From assembly GCA_002007315.1 (NCBI GenBank), contig LNZQ01000138.1, forward strand, positions 1-17,915: a stretch of 17,915 bases of DNA. The letters run 5' to 3'. This stretch comes from Epulopiscium sp. Nele67-Bin004. GTDB taxonomy: Bacteria > Bacillota_A > Clostridia > Lachnospirales > Cellulosilyticaceae. Shown one piece after another: positions 1 to 7,378 of this stretch (its first letter is position 1; every line of letters begins with the position of its first letter). The notes below the pieces were generated by a model. The model was not told the DNA's origin. It saw nothing but the letters and a program-made list of their open reading frames with translations, and did not search any database. The position numbers and the translations under genes are program-made.

Positions 1-357
1 TATGTGGTCAGTAATCCAATTGATTGAAAAAACAAGCATATCACGGATAACTTTTTCGTCCATTTCGGTATCCAATTTAAGAATGATTTTATCTAGCTGA
101 TCAATAAATTCCTCATGCAATGCTAAGTGACTAAAAAACTTACTATATTTAGCTTTCAGCATAATTTCTTCTTCTTGTTCAAAATGAAACATAGTATAGT
201 CTTTTAGTCGTTGTATTAAGTTCATTATACTATCGTATTTATCAACCTCATACGCTGTTAGCAGTTCTTCCGTTTCTTGTGCTATATCAAACAACACTTT
301 GTGCTGTGCATCAATCGTTTCATTTCCTACTTCATATTTATCTAGCCACTTAATCAT
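1..357 (-). CDS. Bacteriohemerythrin (3' end cut by window edge)
   Basis: Di-iron, oxygen-binding four-helix protein of the bacteriohemerythrin family, which stores, carries or senses O2 in the cytoplasm of microaerophilic and anaerobic bacteria. I translated it by hand from the ATG at 357: 119 codons stay open to the window edge. The iron ligands are in place: His19 (IDAQHK), His58 and Glu62 (HFEQEEE), His77 and His81 (HLALHEEF) and His118 (WITDHI). The last Asp ligand and the stop lie outside the window. A ribosome site (AAAGGGG) precedes the ATG. It starts 12 bases after the stop of the upstream membrane protein gene, so the two are probably co-transcribed. The family is clear; whether it scavenges or senses O2 is not. 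Confidence 0.93.
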   Translation of the reverse strand, partial: MIKWLDKYEVGNETIDAQHKVLFDIAQETEELLTAYEVDKYDSIMNLIQRLKDYTMFHFEQEEEIMLKAKYSKFFSHLALHEEFIDQLDKIILKLDTEMDEKVIRDMLVFSINWITDHI

Positions 358-369
358 AAAACACCCCTT

Positions 370-1659
370 TCAGTCTTGGTCAGTTGTTGTTGTTTTGTCG
401 TCTGGCTTTTGCGAGGCAAAAACGGCAATAACGACAACTACTATTATAACACCAATTATCCAATATGCAATAGTATCACCTTCTTGCACATTTTTTGGAA
501 TATCTCCTGAAATGCTATATAAAATATCGTCTTCTGATGGATACATTCCAAACGTTAAAACATCAACAGGTATCCCCTCGCCATTATAGTTATAGTCACC
601 ATTGTCAAGCTTTATAAAATCTATGTTACTGCCTACTAAATGCGAGTTTTGTCCATGAACTTTTATATCTATATTTAATGTACCAAAATTAGTCCAAAGT
701 TTTGCTGGCTCTAAAAAATATACTATATTATATATATTATGCGTGTTTTCGCTGTTGTATCCTATATTGATGGAGTATGTTATGCTTAGTTCTAACGTTT
801 GATTTGGGGCAAAATCTACATTATATTGAAGCGCCACAACTCTATCGTGTATTATATTTTCAAAGATACTATTTTGTTGTGAAATAATTTTTAATAGTTC
901 GTTTTGTGTATGATTGTCAAGTTCGTTATATATATAATTTGAGGCTTCAGCCAACAAAATTTCTTTGTGCGAAACTACAAATTGCTGGATTTCATATTCA
1001 ACGTCCAATATTTCACCATCTACATTATAGCAAATAATTTCGATATTAGATGGCTGTTTGCTTGTGATAAAGCTTGGCGGCGCATCTTGATTTGCATATA
1101 ACGTAAAATGTTGAATATCATCTGTTACTTCTATATTATCGCTTTCAAAATAAACTTCCACTTCTACTTTATCAACTTGACTTGGCACAGCAACGACATG
1201 GTTAATGTAGTCGGTATCTACAAATTTTGGCGTTTCTTCCAAGTGTGTTAATATGTTTGTGAATGAAATTCTGTTTGGGTGCACATATTCTGATATTTTG
1301 TTTGCAAAGTATACTTTTGACGGGGTGGGCTTTCCATCAACTGTTATTTGCACAAGATTTTCATTGTTTAAATAATTGCAAATCGAACTTGGAAACGGAA
1401 ACAACATAGTTATGCTTTCATCTTGCGATGTGGGGTTTTGCATTGTGTACGTCGCTGTCACCGTGCCTTCGTTTAAGTTTGTGGCAAAATCAAACGTTAA
1501 ATTTTGGTGTAAGATGGCGATAGGGCAGTCGCTATCTATTGTCCGTGTGTTGTATGAGGCAAGTTCGTTTGTAATTATCGGGGTTGAGTTGGCTAGTGTT
1601 TTTGTTGGTAAAGTTATAATTATTAGCATTGCTAGTACTCTAAAAAAAATCCTTTTCAA
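370..1659 (-). CDS. Secreted, C-terminally membrane-anchored protein of unknown function
   Basis: I do not recognise this 429-residue protein with certainty. It has an N-terminal signal peptide (KRIFFRVLAMLIIITLPTKTLA, cleavage near residue 23). A long beta-rich extracellular part follows, in which 'TVTATYTMQNPTSQ' and 'MLFPFPSS' resemble the opening of DUF4424-like extracytoplasmic domains. It ends with one hydrophobic helix (YWIIGVIIVVVVIAVFA) and a short charged tail, so most of it should face outside with the tail in the cytoplasm. The start is TTG at 1659, supported by AGGAGG eight bases upstream; no ATG fits as well. The gene is divergent from the sigma-like gene at 1739 and is followed after 12 bases by a bacteriohemerythrin. 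A role at the cell surface is inference. Confidence 0.8.
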   Translation of the reverse strand: MKRIFFRVLAMLIIITLPTKTLANSTPIITNELASYNTRTIDSDCPIAILHQNLTFDFATNLNEGTVTATYTMQNPTSQDESITMLFPFPSSICNYLNNENLVQITVDGKPTPSKVYFANKISEYVHPNRISFTNILTHLEETPKFVDTDYINHVVAVPSQVDKVEVEVYFESDNIEVTDDIQHFTLYANQDAPPSFITSKQPSNIEIICYNVDGEILDVEYEIQQFVVSHKEILLAEASNYIYNELDNHTQNELLKIISQQNSIFENIIHDRVVALQYNVDFAPNQTLELSITYSINIGYNSENTHNIYNIVYFLEPAKLWTNFGTLNIDIKVHGQNSHLVGSNIDFIKLDNGDYNYNGEGIPVDVLTFGMYPSEDDILYSISGDIPKNVQEGDTIAYWIIGVIIVVVVIAVFASQKPDDKTTTTDQD

Positions 1660-1682
1660 GATTATTGCCTCCTTTTTGAAGT

Positions 1683-1691
1683 ATTATACCA
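1683..1691 (-). promoter_or_regulatory. Probable extended -10 promoter for the secreted-protein/hemerythrin pair
   Basis: Read on the minus strand this is TGGTATAAT: a perfect TATAAT preceded by TGn, the extended -10 form that tolerates a poor -35. No good TTGACA lies 17 bases upstream. It sits about 24 bases before the TTG start of the secreted-protein gene, which gives a very short leader containing only the ribosome site. Confidence 0.5.
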
Positions 1692-1738
1692 AAAATTGAA
1701 ACTTTTATTCATTTTGTAGTGTATGTATTTTTCGCTAT

Positions 1739-2059
1739 TTGGGAAAATCGTCGCACATTAAAAATAAATTGCGTCAAATATCAAGCTCACAAAACGCCAT
1801 TATAAAGGAAGAAATAGCCTATATTTTTACCGATGAAATAATTGCAAATGAGCAGATAACTAGCATAGTAGCACTTATCGAACAATTTCCAGTGCCTGAA
1901 AAAGACATACTATCAGCATATTATTTGGATGAACAAAAACTTGCAGAAATAGCAACAGCTTTGCAACTGCCACTATCGACGGTAAAATCAAAATTATATC
2001 GTTCACGTGATAAATTACAAAAATCTATAATTGACGGAGGATTTTATAATGGACATTAA
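1739..2059 (+). pseudogene. ECF-type sigma factor remnant: region 4 only, region 2 missing
   Basis: The 106 codons match the second half of an extracytoplasmic-function sigma factor. There is a short linker (YLGKSSHIKNKLRQI, like the family's end of region 2) and then region 4 with its helix-turn-helix (ILSAYYLDEQKLAEIATALQ, then LPLSTVKSKLYRSRDKLQ), which reads the -35 element. A complete ECF factor is about 160-190 residues. Region 2, which binds core polymerase and the -10 element, is absent. The frame upstream holds a TGA near 1697, and that DNA carries the promoter of the divergent gene. The TTG at 1739 has no convincing ribosome site. A 5' deletion is the likely explanation; a functional region-4-only regulator is possible. 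Its end overlaps the next gene by 11 bases, the classic sigma/anti-sigma coupling. Confidence 0.65.
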
Positions 2060-3071
2060 TACAGAAAGGGTTAAACAACTAACTATGAACAAAGTCAAAG
2101 AAAGCAAACACACATCATATCCAACAAAAGCATTAAAATTTTGTGCATCGCTAGGAGCATTTATTATTGCAAGTAGCGTCACAACGTATACATTTGCAGG
2201 TCCCGAAACACGTGGCTTTATACAAGAGCGACTGGGGCTTGAAATCGGCGAAGTTCTTCTTGTTGGCGAATCAATTAGTAGTAAAGACTATATTTTTACC
2301 GTTATAGATTTTGTTTACGATGGCAATCAAGGTACTATGACATACGGTGTAACTGCAAAATCCAACAAAGCAAAAGAAACTTTTTATACTGATAGGCTTT
2401 TTGAAAAAGTTGGGCACATTAGTATGGCTGGTAGCACAGGGCAACTTGATATAGACGGCGAGGAATATACGCAATTTTTTACGCAAACATTCACACATAA
2501 TGTCGACGAAAAACGTGATTGTCTTATATTTTCATTTGAGGATATAAAAAATATGATAAACATTCCGCTTACCCCTACGATTGAAACTGCACAAATCGCC
2601 ATTGACGTTCCGTCGCATAGCAATTATGGCACTAGTTATCACAAACTTGTATATTCAAAACTAGGGTTCACGCTTGTAGGTACAGAGCAAAATGATGCGG
2701 TTTCTCCCCAAAATATAACTATTGATTTTGTATTAAAAAATGGCGAAACAATAAATTTTGTTAATCATATAGACCACGACTACTCTCAATATATGCCAAC
2801 AGATTTTTCTGGGTCAGAAGATTTTGATTGGAAGCTTCAAATGATTGACGGCGAGAAAAAATTGGTGAAATACGCTACAAACTCAGTATCTCTTGTGTCA
2901 GATGAAAAAAATATAATTAATGAAGTTAATGTTGAATGGCTTGCTGGGAGCAGTTTGAGTGGCTATAATAACGGAAATTACATGCGTGAATCTAAGTTTT
3001 CATTCACAAAATCATTCGACTGGGATAATGTAGCCAAAATTATTATAAACGGTACAGAAATTGAGCTATAA
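2049..3071 (+). CDS. DUF4179-type membrane protein, probable anti-sigma factor
   Basis: This 340-residue protein opens with 'MDINTERVKQLTMNKV', the characteristic start of DUF4179 proteins encoded beside ECF sigma factors in Clostridia. A short cytoplasmic segment is followed by one membrane helix (about residues 33-51, FCASLGAFIIASSVTTYTF) and a roughly 290-residue extracytoplasmic part rich in beta strands. Such proteins are thought to hold a partner sigma factor at the membrane; that role is inferred from layout. I chose the ATG at 2049 because GGAGGA lies just upstream; an in-frame TTG at 2031 would lack a site. It overlaps the sigma remnant by 11 bases. With its partner truncated, this gene may be orphaned or may act on another sigma factor. 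Confidence 0.8.
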   Translation: MDINTERVKQLTMNKVKESKHTSYPTKALKFCASLGAFIIASSVTTYTFAGPETRGFIQERLGLEIGEVLLVGESISSKDYIFTVIDFVYDGNQGTMTYGVTAKSNKAKETFYTDRLFEKVGHISMAGSTGQLDIDGEEYTQFFTQTFTHNVDEKRDCLIFSFEDIKNMINIPLTPTIETAQIAIDVPSHSNYGTSYHKLVYSKLGFTLVGTEQNDAVSPQNITIDFVLKNGETINFVNHIDHDYSQYMPTDFSGSEDFDWKLQMIDGEKKLVKYATNSVSLVSDEKNIINEVNVEWLAGSSLSGYNNGNYMRESKFSFTKSFDWDNVAKIIINGTEIEL

Positions 3072-3076
3072 AAAAC

Positions 3077-3094
3077 GGGGCGACTATTCGCCCC
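3077..3094. terminator. Bidirectional rho-independent terminator
   Basis: A perfect 7-bp stem GGGGCGA / TCGCCCC with a 4-base loop lies between the convergent DUF4179 gene and metQ. On the minus strand it is followed by GTTTTTT, a good terminator for the met operon. On the plus strand it is followed by TAAAGTTTT, weaker but adequate for the gene ending at 3071. Confidence 0.88.
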
Positions 3095-3101
3095 TAAAGT
3101 T

Positions 3102-3986
3102 TTAGTTCCCCATTGGAAGAACAATTCCATTATAGTTATCATTGATAAAGTCAGCCACATCATCACTTTGAAGTGCGTCAACAAGATATTGGATTGCTGC
3201 GTTATCTTTGTTTGAACTGTGAGTTGCAACTATGTTCGCATACAAAATTGCAAATTCCGAATTTTTATCTTCTGTTGCAAGAATCAGGTCAGCAATTCCA
3301 CCGTCAAGAGCATAGTTACCGTTTGCAATTCCAAAGTCAACTTCTTGAATTATTCTTGGAACTTGTGCCGCCTCAATTTCAACAAAAGTTATATTGTACG
3401 GATTGTCGATAATATCGTTTGGTGTAGCCTCAAGTCCAACTTCTGGGTCCAGCACAATTATCCCAAGACTTTCAAGTAACGCAAGTGCACGAGCCTCGTT
3501 TGTTGTATCGTTTGGTATTGCAATTTCTGCCCCACCTTTTTGCAAGTCTGCAATAGATGTGCTTTTTCCTGCATAAATTCCAAGTGGCTCAAAATGTACC
3601 ATTCCAACAGAAACGATGTCTGTTTGATTGTTTTCATTGAAGTTTGTTAAATAAGGAACATGTTGGAAAAAGTTTGCGTCCAAATCGCCATCTTCAACAG
3701 CAAGGTTTGGTAAAACATAATCTGTAAATTCTTCAATAATAAGTTCAATTCCGCTTTCAGCCAACACTGGCTTAACAAATTCCAAAATTTCAGCGTGCGG
3801 TGCAGGCGATGCCCCTACAACTAACTTAGAGCTTGCTGGCGTTGTATCGTTGTTTGCTGGCGTTTCAGATGCCGTGTTGTTCGCTGGAGTATCGTTCGTT
3901 GCACTACTTGATGTTCCTCCTGCGTCCCCACTTGAGCAACCTGTTAATAATACTAATGATCCTACTAATAATGCTAATTTTTTCAT
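3102..3986 (-). CDS. metQ: Methionine ABC transporter substrate-binding lipoprotein MetQ
   Basis: MetQ/NlpA-family lipoprotein that captures methionine (or a related sulfur amino acid) outside the cell and delivers it to MetN-MetI. The 294-residue product begins MKKLALLVGSLVLLTGC, a lipoprotein signal peptide with lipobox LTGC. A disordered Ser/Thr/Asn/Ala/Pro linker of about 35 residues follows, then the binding domain with family hallmarks: 'ASPAPHAEILE', 'ANFFQHVPYL', 'VGMVHFEPLGIY', 'IAIPNDTTNEARAL' and 'DFGIANGNYAL'. I chose the ATG at 3986, preceded by GAAAGAGG; an upstream in-frame start at 4037 would put a charged extension before the signal peptide and overlap metI. It is the last gene of the cysK-cysE-metNIQ operon, ending at the terminator at 3077-3094. 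Confidence 0.93.
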   Translation of the reverse strand: MKKLALLVGSLVLLTGCSSGDAGGTSSSATNDTPANNTASETPANNDTTPASSKLVVGASPAPHAEILEFVKPVLAESGIELIIEEFTDYVLPNLAVEDGDLDANFFQHVPYLTNFNENNQTDIVSVGMVHFEPLGIYAGKSTSIADLQKGGAEIAIPNDTTNEARALALLESLGIIVLDPEVGLEATPNDIIDNPYNITFVEIEAAQVPRIIQEVDFGIANGNYALDGGIADLILATEDKNSEFAILYANIVATHSSNKDNAAIQYLVDALQSDDVADFINDNYNGIVLPMGN

Positions 3987-4005
3987 TTTTATACCTCTTT
4001 CTATG

Positions 4006-4653
4006 TTATCTAACTTTTTTGTCGATTTTTTTCGCAATATAATTGCATGCTAATTGAATAATTTGAACCATAACTACTAATATAACTATCGTCTGCACCA
4101 TCGTATCGTATTGATATCTATGGTATCCATAACGTATTGCGATGTCCCCAAGACCGCCACCACCAACGGCTCCAGCCATTGCCGAATATCCGATAAGTGT
4201 AATTATCGTAATCGAAAGCCCTCTCACGATACTTGGAATAACTTCTGGAATCATAACTTTAAAAATAACTTGCTTTTTGTTGCACCCCATAGCTATTGCC
4301 GACTCGATAAGCGTGTTGTCAACTTCATGTAGTGATGACTCTATCATTCTCGCAACAAAAGGGGCAGCCCCCACAACTAGTGGCACGATTGCCGCTGTTG
4401 AACCAATGCTTTTTCCAACTATCATTCTAGTGAACGGTATTAGAGCGATAAGCAAAATTATAAACGGTATCGACCTAACGATATTGATTATAAAACCAAG
4501 TGTTCCATTTACAATTTTGTTTGGCATAATGCTTTTTTCATCTGTAATTGTTATAAGCACACCTAGTGGTACGCCTATTAAGTACGCTAAAAATGTTGAC
4601 ACGAATGTCATATATAAAGTTTCAAGTGTTCCTTCTAGCAAAATTTCTGCCAT
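4006..4653 (-). CDS. metI: Methionine ABC transporter permease MetI
   Basis: Membrane permease of the MetNIQ importer, 215 residues, the usual length for MetI. It has about five hydrophobic segments (for example TLYMTFVSTFLAYLIGVPLG near the N terminus and MVQTIVILVVMVQIIQLACN near the C terminus). The EAA coupling loop that contacts the ATPase reads 'IESAIAMGCNKKQVIFKVMIPE'-like at about residues 117-137. The glycine-rich 'AMAGAVGGGGLGDIAIRYGY' typical of MetI follows. The start lies 3 bases after the metN stop and the end lies 19 bases before metQ, consistent with one transcript and translational coupling. Confidence 0.95.
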   Translation of the reverse strand: MAEILLEGTLETLYMTFVSTFLAYLIGVPLGVLITITDEKSIMPNKIVNGTLGFIINIVRSIPFIILLIALIPFTRMIVGKSIGSTAAIVPLVVGAAPFVARMIESSLHEVDNTLIESAIAMGCNKKQVIFKVMIPEVIPSIVRGLSITIITLIGYSAMAGAVGGGGLGDIAIRYGYHRYQYDTMVQTIVILVVMVQIIQLACNYIAKKIDKKVR

Positions 4654-4656
4654 TTT

Positions 4657-5394
4657 TTATGCTCCTTCACCTAGAAATTGTTTTGTTATATCCGCTTGTG
4701 GATTTTTTAACACATCAGAAACTGCCCCTTGCTCCACAAGTTTACTTTTGTCTAATACAATTACTTTACTGCATATACTCTCAACCACATCTATATCATG
4801 CGTGATAATTATAATTGTAATCCCAAGTTCCTTATTTATTTCTTTTAAAAGATTAAGTATCGAACGTGTTGTAAGACAATCTAATGCCGAAGTTGGCTCA
4901 TCGCATAAAAGAATTTTTGGGTCATTCGCCAGTGCACGAGCGATTGCGACCCGCTGTTTTTGCCCTCCGCTTAACCTTGCTGGATACTCAGTTGCTTTGT
5001 TTCCAAGCCCCACTAAGTCTAACAATTTTGTAACTTTAGGCTCAATCACACTTTTTGGGATTTTGTTAATTTCCAGCGGTAACGCAACATTTTTAGCAAC
5101 TGTTTGTTGCATCATCAAATTATATCCTTGAAATATTGTACCCAAACTTTTGAAATATTCTATTTTTCCTTTTGCATCTAAACTTGCAATATTTTTTCCA
5201 TCAACTTCAATTGTTCCTGCTGATGGAATTTCAAGACCGCCCATACATCTAAGCAACGTGCTTTTTCCAGCACCACTTATTCCTATAATTCCAACAATTT
5301 CACCTTGGTCAATTTGCAGATTAATATCATTTAGAACTGTCAATTCTTTATTATTAGCAATAAATTTCTTACTCACGTTATTAATTTTAATCAT
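4657..5394 (-). CDS. metN: Methionine-type ABC transporter ATPase MetN, short form without NIL domain
   Basis: Cytoplasmic ATPase of the MetNIQ importer. Motifs in order: Walker A GISGAGKS (38-45), Q-loop FQGYN (88-92), signature LSGGQKQ (141-147), Walker B ILLCDEP (161-167), D-loop SALD and H-loop THD (198-200). The protein is 245 residues, whereas typical MetN has about 340, the extra part being the C-terminal NIL/ACT-like domain through which cytoplasmic methionine inhibits transport. Here the chain stops soon after the nucleotide-binding domain (QADITKQFLGEGA). There is no sign of a frameshift, because metI starts 3 bases later with intact coding. The ATG at 5394 follows GAGGGGG. Its place between cysE and metI fits import of methionine or another sulfur amino acid. 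Confidence 0.9.
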   Translation of the reverse strand: MIKINNVSKKFIANNKELTVLNDINLQIDQGEIVGIIGISGAGKSTLLRCMGGLEIPSAGTIEVDGKNIASLDAKGKIEYFKSLGTIFQGYNLMMQQTVAKNVALPLEINKIPKSVIEPKVTKLLDLVGLGNKATEYPARLSGGQKQRVAIARALANDPKILLCDEPTSALDCLTTRSILNLLKEINKELGITIIIITHDIDVVESICSKVIVLDKSKLVEQGAVSDVLKNPQADITKQFLGEGA

Positions 5395-5418
5395 TGTATA
5401 TCCCCCTCACTATTTTTT

Positions 5419-5976
5419 CTATTTATTAGTTTTAGATTGTATTTTTATGTTGACTTTCTTATTGTTTAGTTTCACAATATGTGCAGGACACCCAACAGCC
5501 GTTGCATTTTTAGGCACATCTCCAAGAATTACAGCATTTGAACCGATTCTTGAATTTTCTCCTATCGTTATATCCCCAATAACTTTTGCTCCTGCCGAAA
5601 CAAGTACATTATTTTCGAGCGTAGGATGTCTTTTCCCTACATGCTTACCCGTACCCCCTAGCGTGACTTGATGAAATATCGTAACGTCATCGCCAATAAC
5701 AGCAGTTTCCCCAATAACTACCCCCATACCGTGGTCGATAAACAGCCTTTTACCGATAGCAGCCCCGGGGTGTATTTCTATACCCGTCATAAAACGTGAA
5801 ACTTGTGACACTACTCTTGCTAAAAAGTAAAATTTTTCTTTCCATAACTTATTTGCAATACGGTGCAAAAATATAGCATGAACACCCGGATACGTTAAAA
5901 TTATCAATAATGTGCTTGTTGCTGCTGGATCTTTTTGCTTGTAAGTGTCAATAAACTCTTTGAAATCAACAGTCAT
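5419..5976 (-). CDS. cysE: Serine O-acetyltransferase CysE
   Basis: Transfers acetyl from acetyl-CoA to L-serine to give O-acetylserine, the substrate of CysK. The 185-residue product has the short Firmicute form: an N-terminal helical region (to about residue 65) and then a left-handed parallel beta-helix of hexapeptide repeats ([45 protein letters not shown]). The active-site segment [13 protein letters not shown] carries the catalytic His. The C terminus (KIQSKTNK) is lysine-rich and does not end in the Ile with which many CysE proteins dock into CysK, so a stable cysteine synthase complex is not predicted from sequence. It starts 3 bases after the cysK stop. Confidence 0.94.
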   Translation of the reverse strand: MTVDFKEFIDTYKQKDPAATSTLLIILTYPGVHAIFLHRIANKLWKEKFYFLARVVSQVSRFMTGIEIHPGAAIGKRLFIDHGMGVVIGETAVIGDDVTIFHQVTLGGTGKHVGKRHPTLENNVLVSAGAKVIGDITIGENSRIGSNAVILGDVPKNATAVGCPAHIVKLNNKKVNIKIQSKTNK

Positions 5977-5979
5977 ACA

Positions 5980-6888
5980 TTATCTCTCCCCATATAAAAT
6001 TGTTGATAAATACCTTTCGCCGTTATCTGGAACTATAAATAATATTTTTGTGTCTGGCGTAGCAGTTTTTGCTATATCATAAGCTATTTTGTAGTTTGCA
6101 CCACCTGAAAAACCAGCCAAAATTCCTTGCTCTGTACCAAGTTTTCTAGCAAATTGAATTGCATCTTCATCTGCTATAGTTCTAACTTCGTCTATAACAT
6201 CTAAGTTTAGTATTTCTGGCTTAAACCCAGCCCCTATACCTTGAATTTTGTGCGGACCTTTCGTTCCTTTTGTAAGTATTGGTGACGCTTCAGGCTCTAC
6301 CCCTACAATTTGTATGTTTTTGTAGTGTTCTTTAATAACTTCACCTGTTCCTGTAATCGTCCCCCCTGTACCTATTCCAGCTACAAAATAATCTAATGTG
6401 TCGAAATCTGCAATAACTTCTTTTGCTGTAGTAGATTTATGTGCTACTACGTTGTTTTGATTTTCAAACTGACCTAGCATAATATGGTTTGGTTGCGTAG
6501 TCAATTCTTTCGCTTTTGCAATAGCTCCACCCATACCATCTGCTGCCGCCGTCAATACCAGCTCTGCTCCATATGCTTGCATAATATGTCGTCTTTCGAT
6601 GCTCATACTTTCTGGCATCACAATTTTGCATTTGATACCAAACGATGCTGCCAACATTGTTACTGCAATACCTGTGTTTCCGCTAGTTGGCTCAACTATT
6701 GTTGTTTCGTCGTTTATCGTTCCTTGTTTTTTTAGAGCATCTATCATATATAGTGCGGCTCTATCTTTTACAGAACCTCCAGGATTAAAAAACTCAAGCT
6801 TAGCATACAACTGCCCTGTCACCTCAGGTGCATTCACTCTAATAACTGGTGTATTTCCTACTAATTCAAATAAATTGTTGTAAATCAT
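5980..6888 (-). CDS. cysK: Cysteine synthase A (O-acetylserine sulfhydrylase) CysK
   Basis: PLP enzyme that makes L-cysteine from O-acetylserine and sulfide. The 302-residue chain has the normal length. The PLP lysine is Lys41 in GGSVKDRAA, the substrate loop is EPTSGNTG (67-74) and the cofactor phosphate loop is GIGTGGTITGTG (about 170-181). The C-terminal PDNGERYLST is typical. The ATG at 6888 follows a GGAGG-like site. It is the first gene of the operon, and its leader contains a T-box riboswitch and conditional terminator ending about 30 bases before the start codon. The operon therefore makes cysteine and then imports a methionine-type substrate. Confidence 0.96.
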   Translation of the reverse strand: MIYNNLFELVGNTPVIRVNAPEVTGQLYAKLEFFNPGGSVKDRAALYMIDALKKQGTINDETTIVEPTSGNTGIAVTMLAASFGIKCKIVMPESMSIERRHIMQAYGAELVLTAAADGMGGAIAKAKELTTQPNHIMLGQFENQNNVVAHKSTTAKEVIADFDTLDYFVAGIGTGGTITGTGEVIKEHYKNIQIVGVEPEASPILTKGTKGPHKIQGIGAGFKPEILNLDVIDEVRTIADEDAIQFARKLGTEQGILAGFSGGANYKIAYDIAKTATPDTKILFIVPDNGERYLSTILYGER

Positions 6889-6918
6889 AACTTTCCCTCC
6901 TAATTTAAATTTTCAACT

Positions 6919-6976
6919 AAAAAGCTCTCACCCTTATATAGACACATCGTTGATATATCTGTAAAAGGACGAGAGC
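6919..6976 (-). terminator. Conditional (T-box) terminator before cysK
   Basis: On the minus strand GCTCTCGTCCTT pairs with AAGGGTGAGAGC, giving 12 pairs including two G-U. A long loop separates the arms, and TTTTT follows directly. The left arm overlaps the bases needed for the antiterminator, so the two folds exclude each other, as expected for a T-box. Confidence 0.9.
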
Positions 6977-7228
6977 GTTAGTCGCTTCCGTGTTACCACC
7001 TTTTTTCGCTTATATTTCGCAATATAAACCTTATCGAGTACATACATACTCTATCGCTGTGACGGGCGAACCCCGTTGTAGCCTAAGTGTTTACTCACCT
7101 CGGTACACCGCTCCAAGACCATCTTCCGCAAGCACTCCATTCCTACTCTCAGCATATGTAGGTTCTCTGTAAACTTTGTGGTTTGCATACTCTTCTTTTC
7201 ATTGCGTTTGGCAATACTATTAAGTTGA
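6919..7228 (-). promoter_or_regulatory. T-box riboswitch leader of the cysK-cysE-metNIQ operon
   Basis: A tRNA-sensing leader that allows read-through when a specific tRNA is uncharged. The conserved T-box AGGTGGTAACACGGAAGC lies at 7001-6984. It is preceded by AAAAAAGG, which can pair with CCTTTT just downstream to form the antiterminator. Stem I has the AGAGTA loop motif (7194-7188), an AGAGA bulge with the CCTAC/GTAGG distal hairpin, and a 3' arm GCGGAAGATGG (7129-7119) where the specifier should be. A GAGTA/TACTC hairpin near 7040-7055 looks like stem III. The bulge reads UGGU, which pairs with tRNAs carrying discriminator A73. This and the AUG at 7122-7120 suggest methionine; GAU (aspartate) is the other frame. 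No Cys codon fits there, although TGT occurs at 7107-7105. The class is certain; the amino acid is not. Confidence 0.9.
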
Positions 7229-7233
7229 ATTTG

Positions 7234-7262
7234 ATTTTACATCACTTTTATAGGTATGTCAA
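7234..7262 (-). promoter_or_regulatory. Sigma-A-type promoter of the T-box/cysK operon
   Basis: Minus strand: a perfect -35 TTGACA (7262-7257), a 17-base spacer and -10 TAAAAT (7239-7234). Transcription would start near 7228, just upstream of T-box stem I. It is the best housekeeping promoter in the window. Confidence 0.85.
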
Positions 7263-7378
7263 GAATAATTTAAAAAAAACATAAAATAATTTTTTTATAC
7301 TTTCTGTATAATCCGTTTTATACGCAGGTTATACCTTGTTTTGCAACGTTTTTTATAGTTAAGTATTAACAAAAATTT

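Noticed and set aside
1376..1699. Plus-strand frame upstream of the sigma remnant as a possible displaced region 2
   Set aside because: Its translation shows no sigma region 2 features and it is antisense to the signal peptide and N terminus of the secreted protein.
2031..2048. Upstream TTG start for the DUF4179 protein
   Set aside because: It lies before the GGAGGA ribosome site, which is correctly spaced for the ATG at 2049.
4142..5131. A 329-codon open frame on the plus strand
   Set aside because: It is antisense to metI and metN, whose motifs are complete. It has no ribosome site or recognisable domain and its length reflects the complementary codon use of the real genes.
7105..7107. 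TGT in the T-box leader as a cysteine specifier
   Set aside because: It lies in the loop of a small CGG/CCG hairpin rather than opposite the AGAGTA motif, and the UGGU bulge does not match U73 of tRNA-Cys. Kept only as the competing hypothesis.
7262..7378. Terminator or small RNA between the acidic protein gene and the T-box promoter
   Set aside because: The stretch is A/T-rich, but I found no stem followed by a T-tract and no promoter facing a gene.
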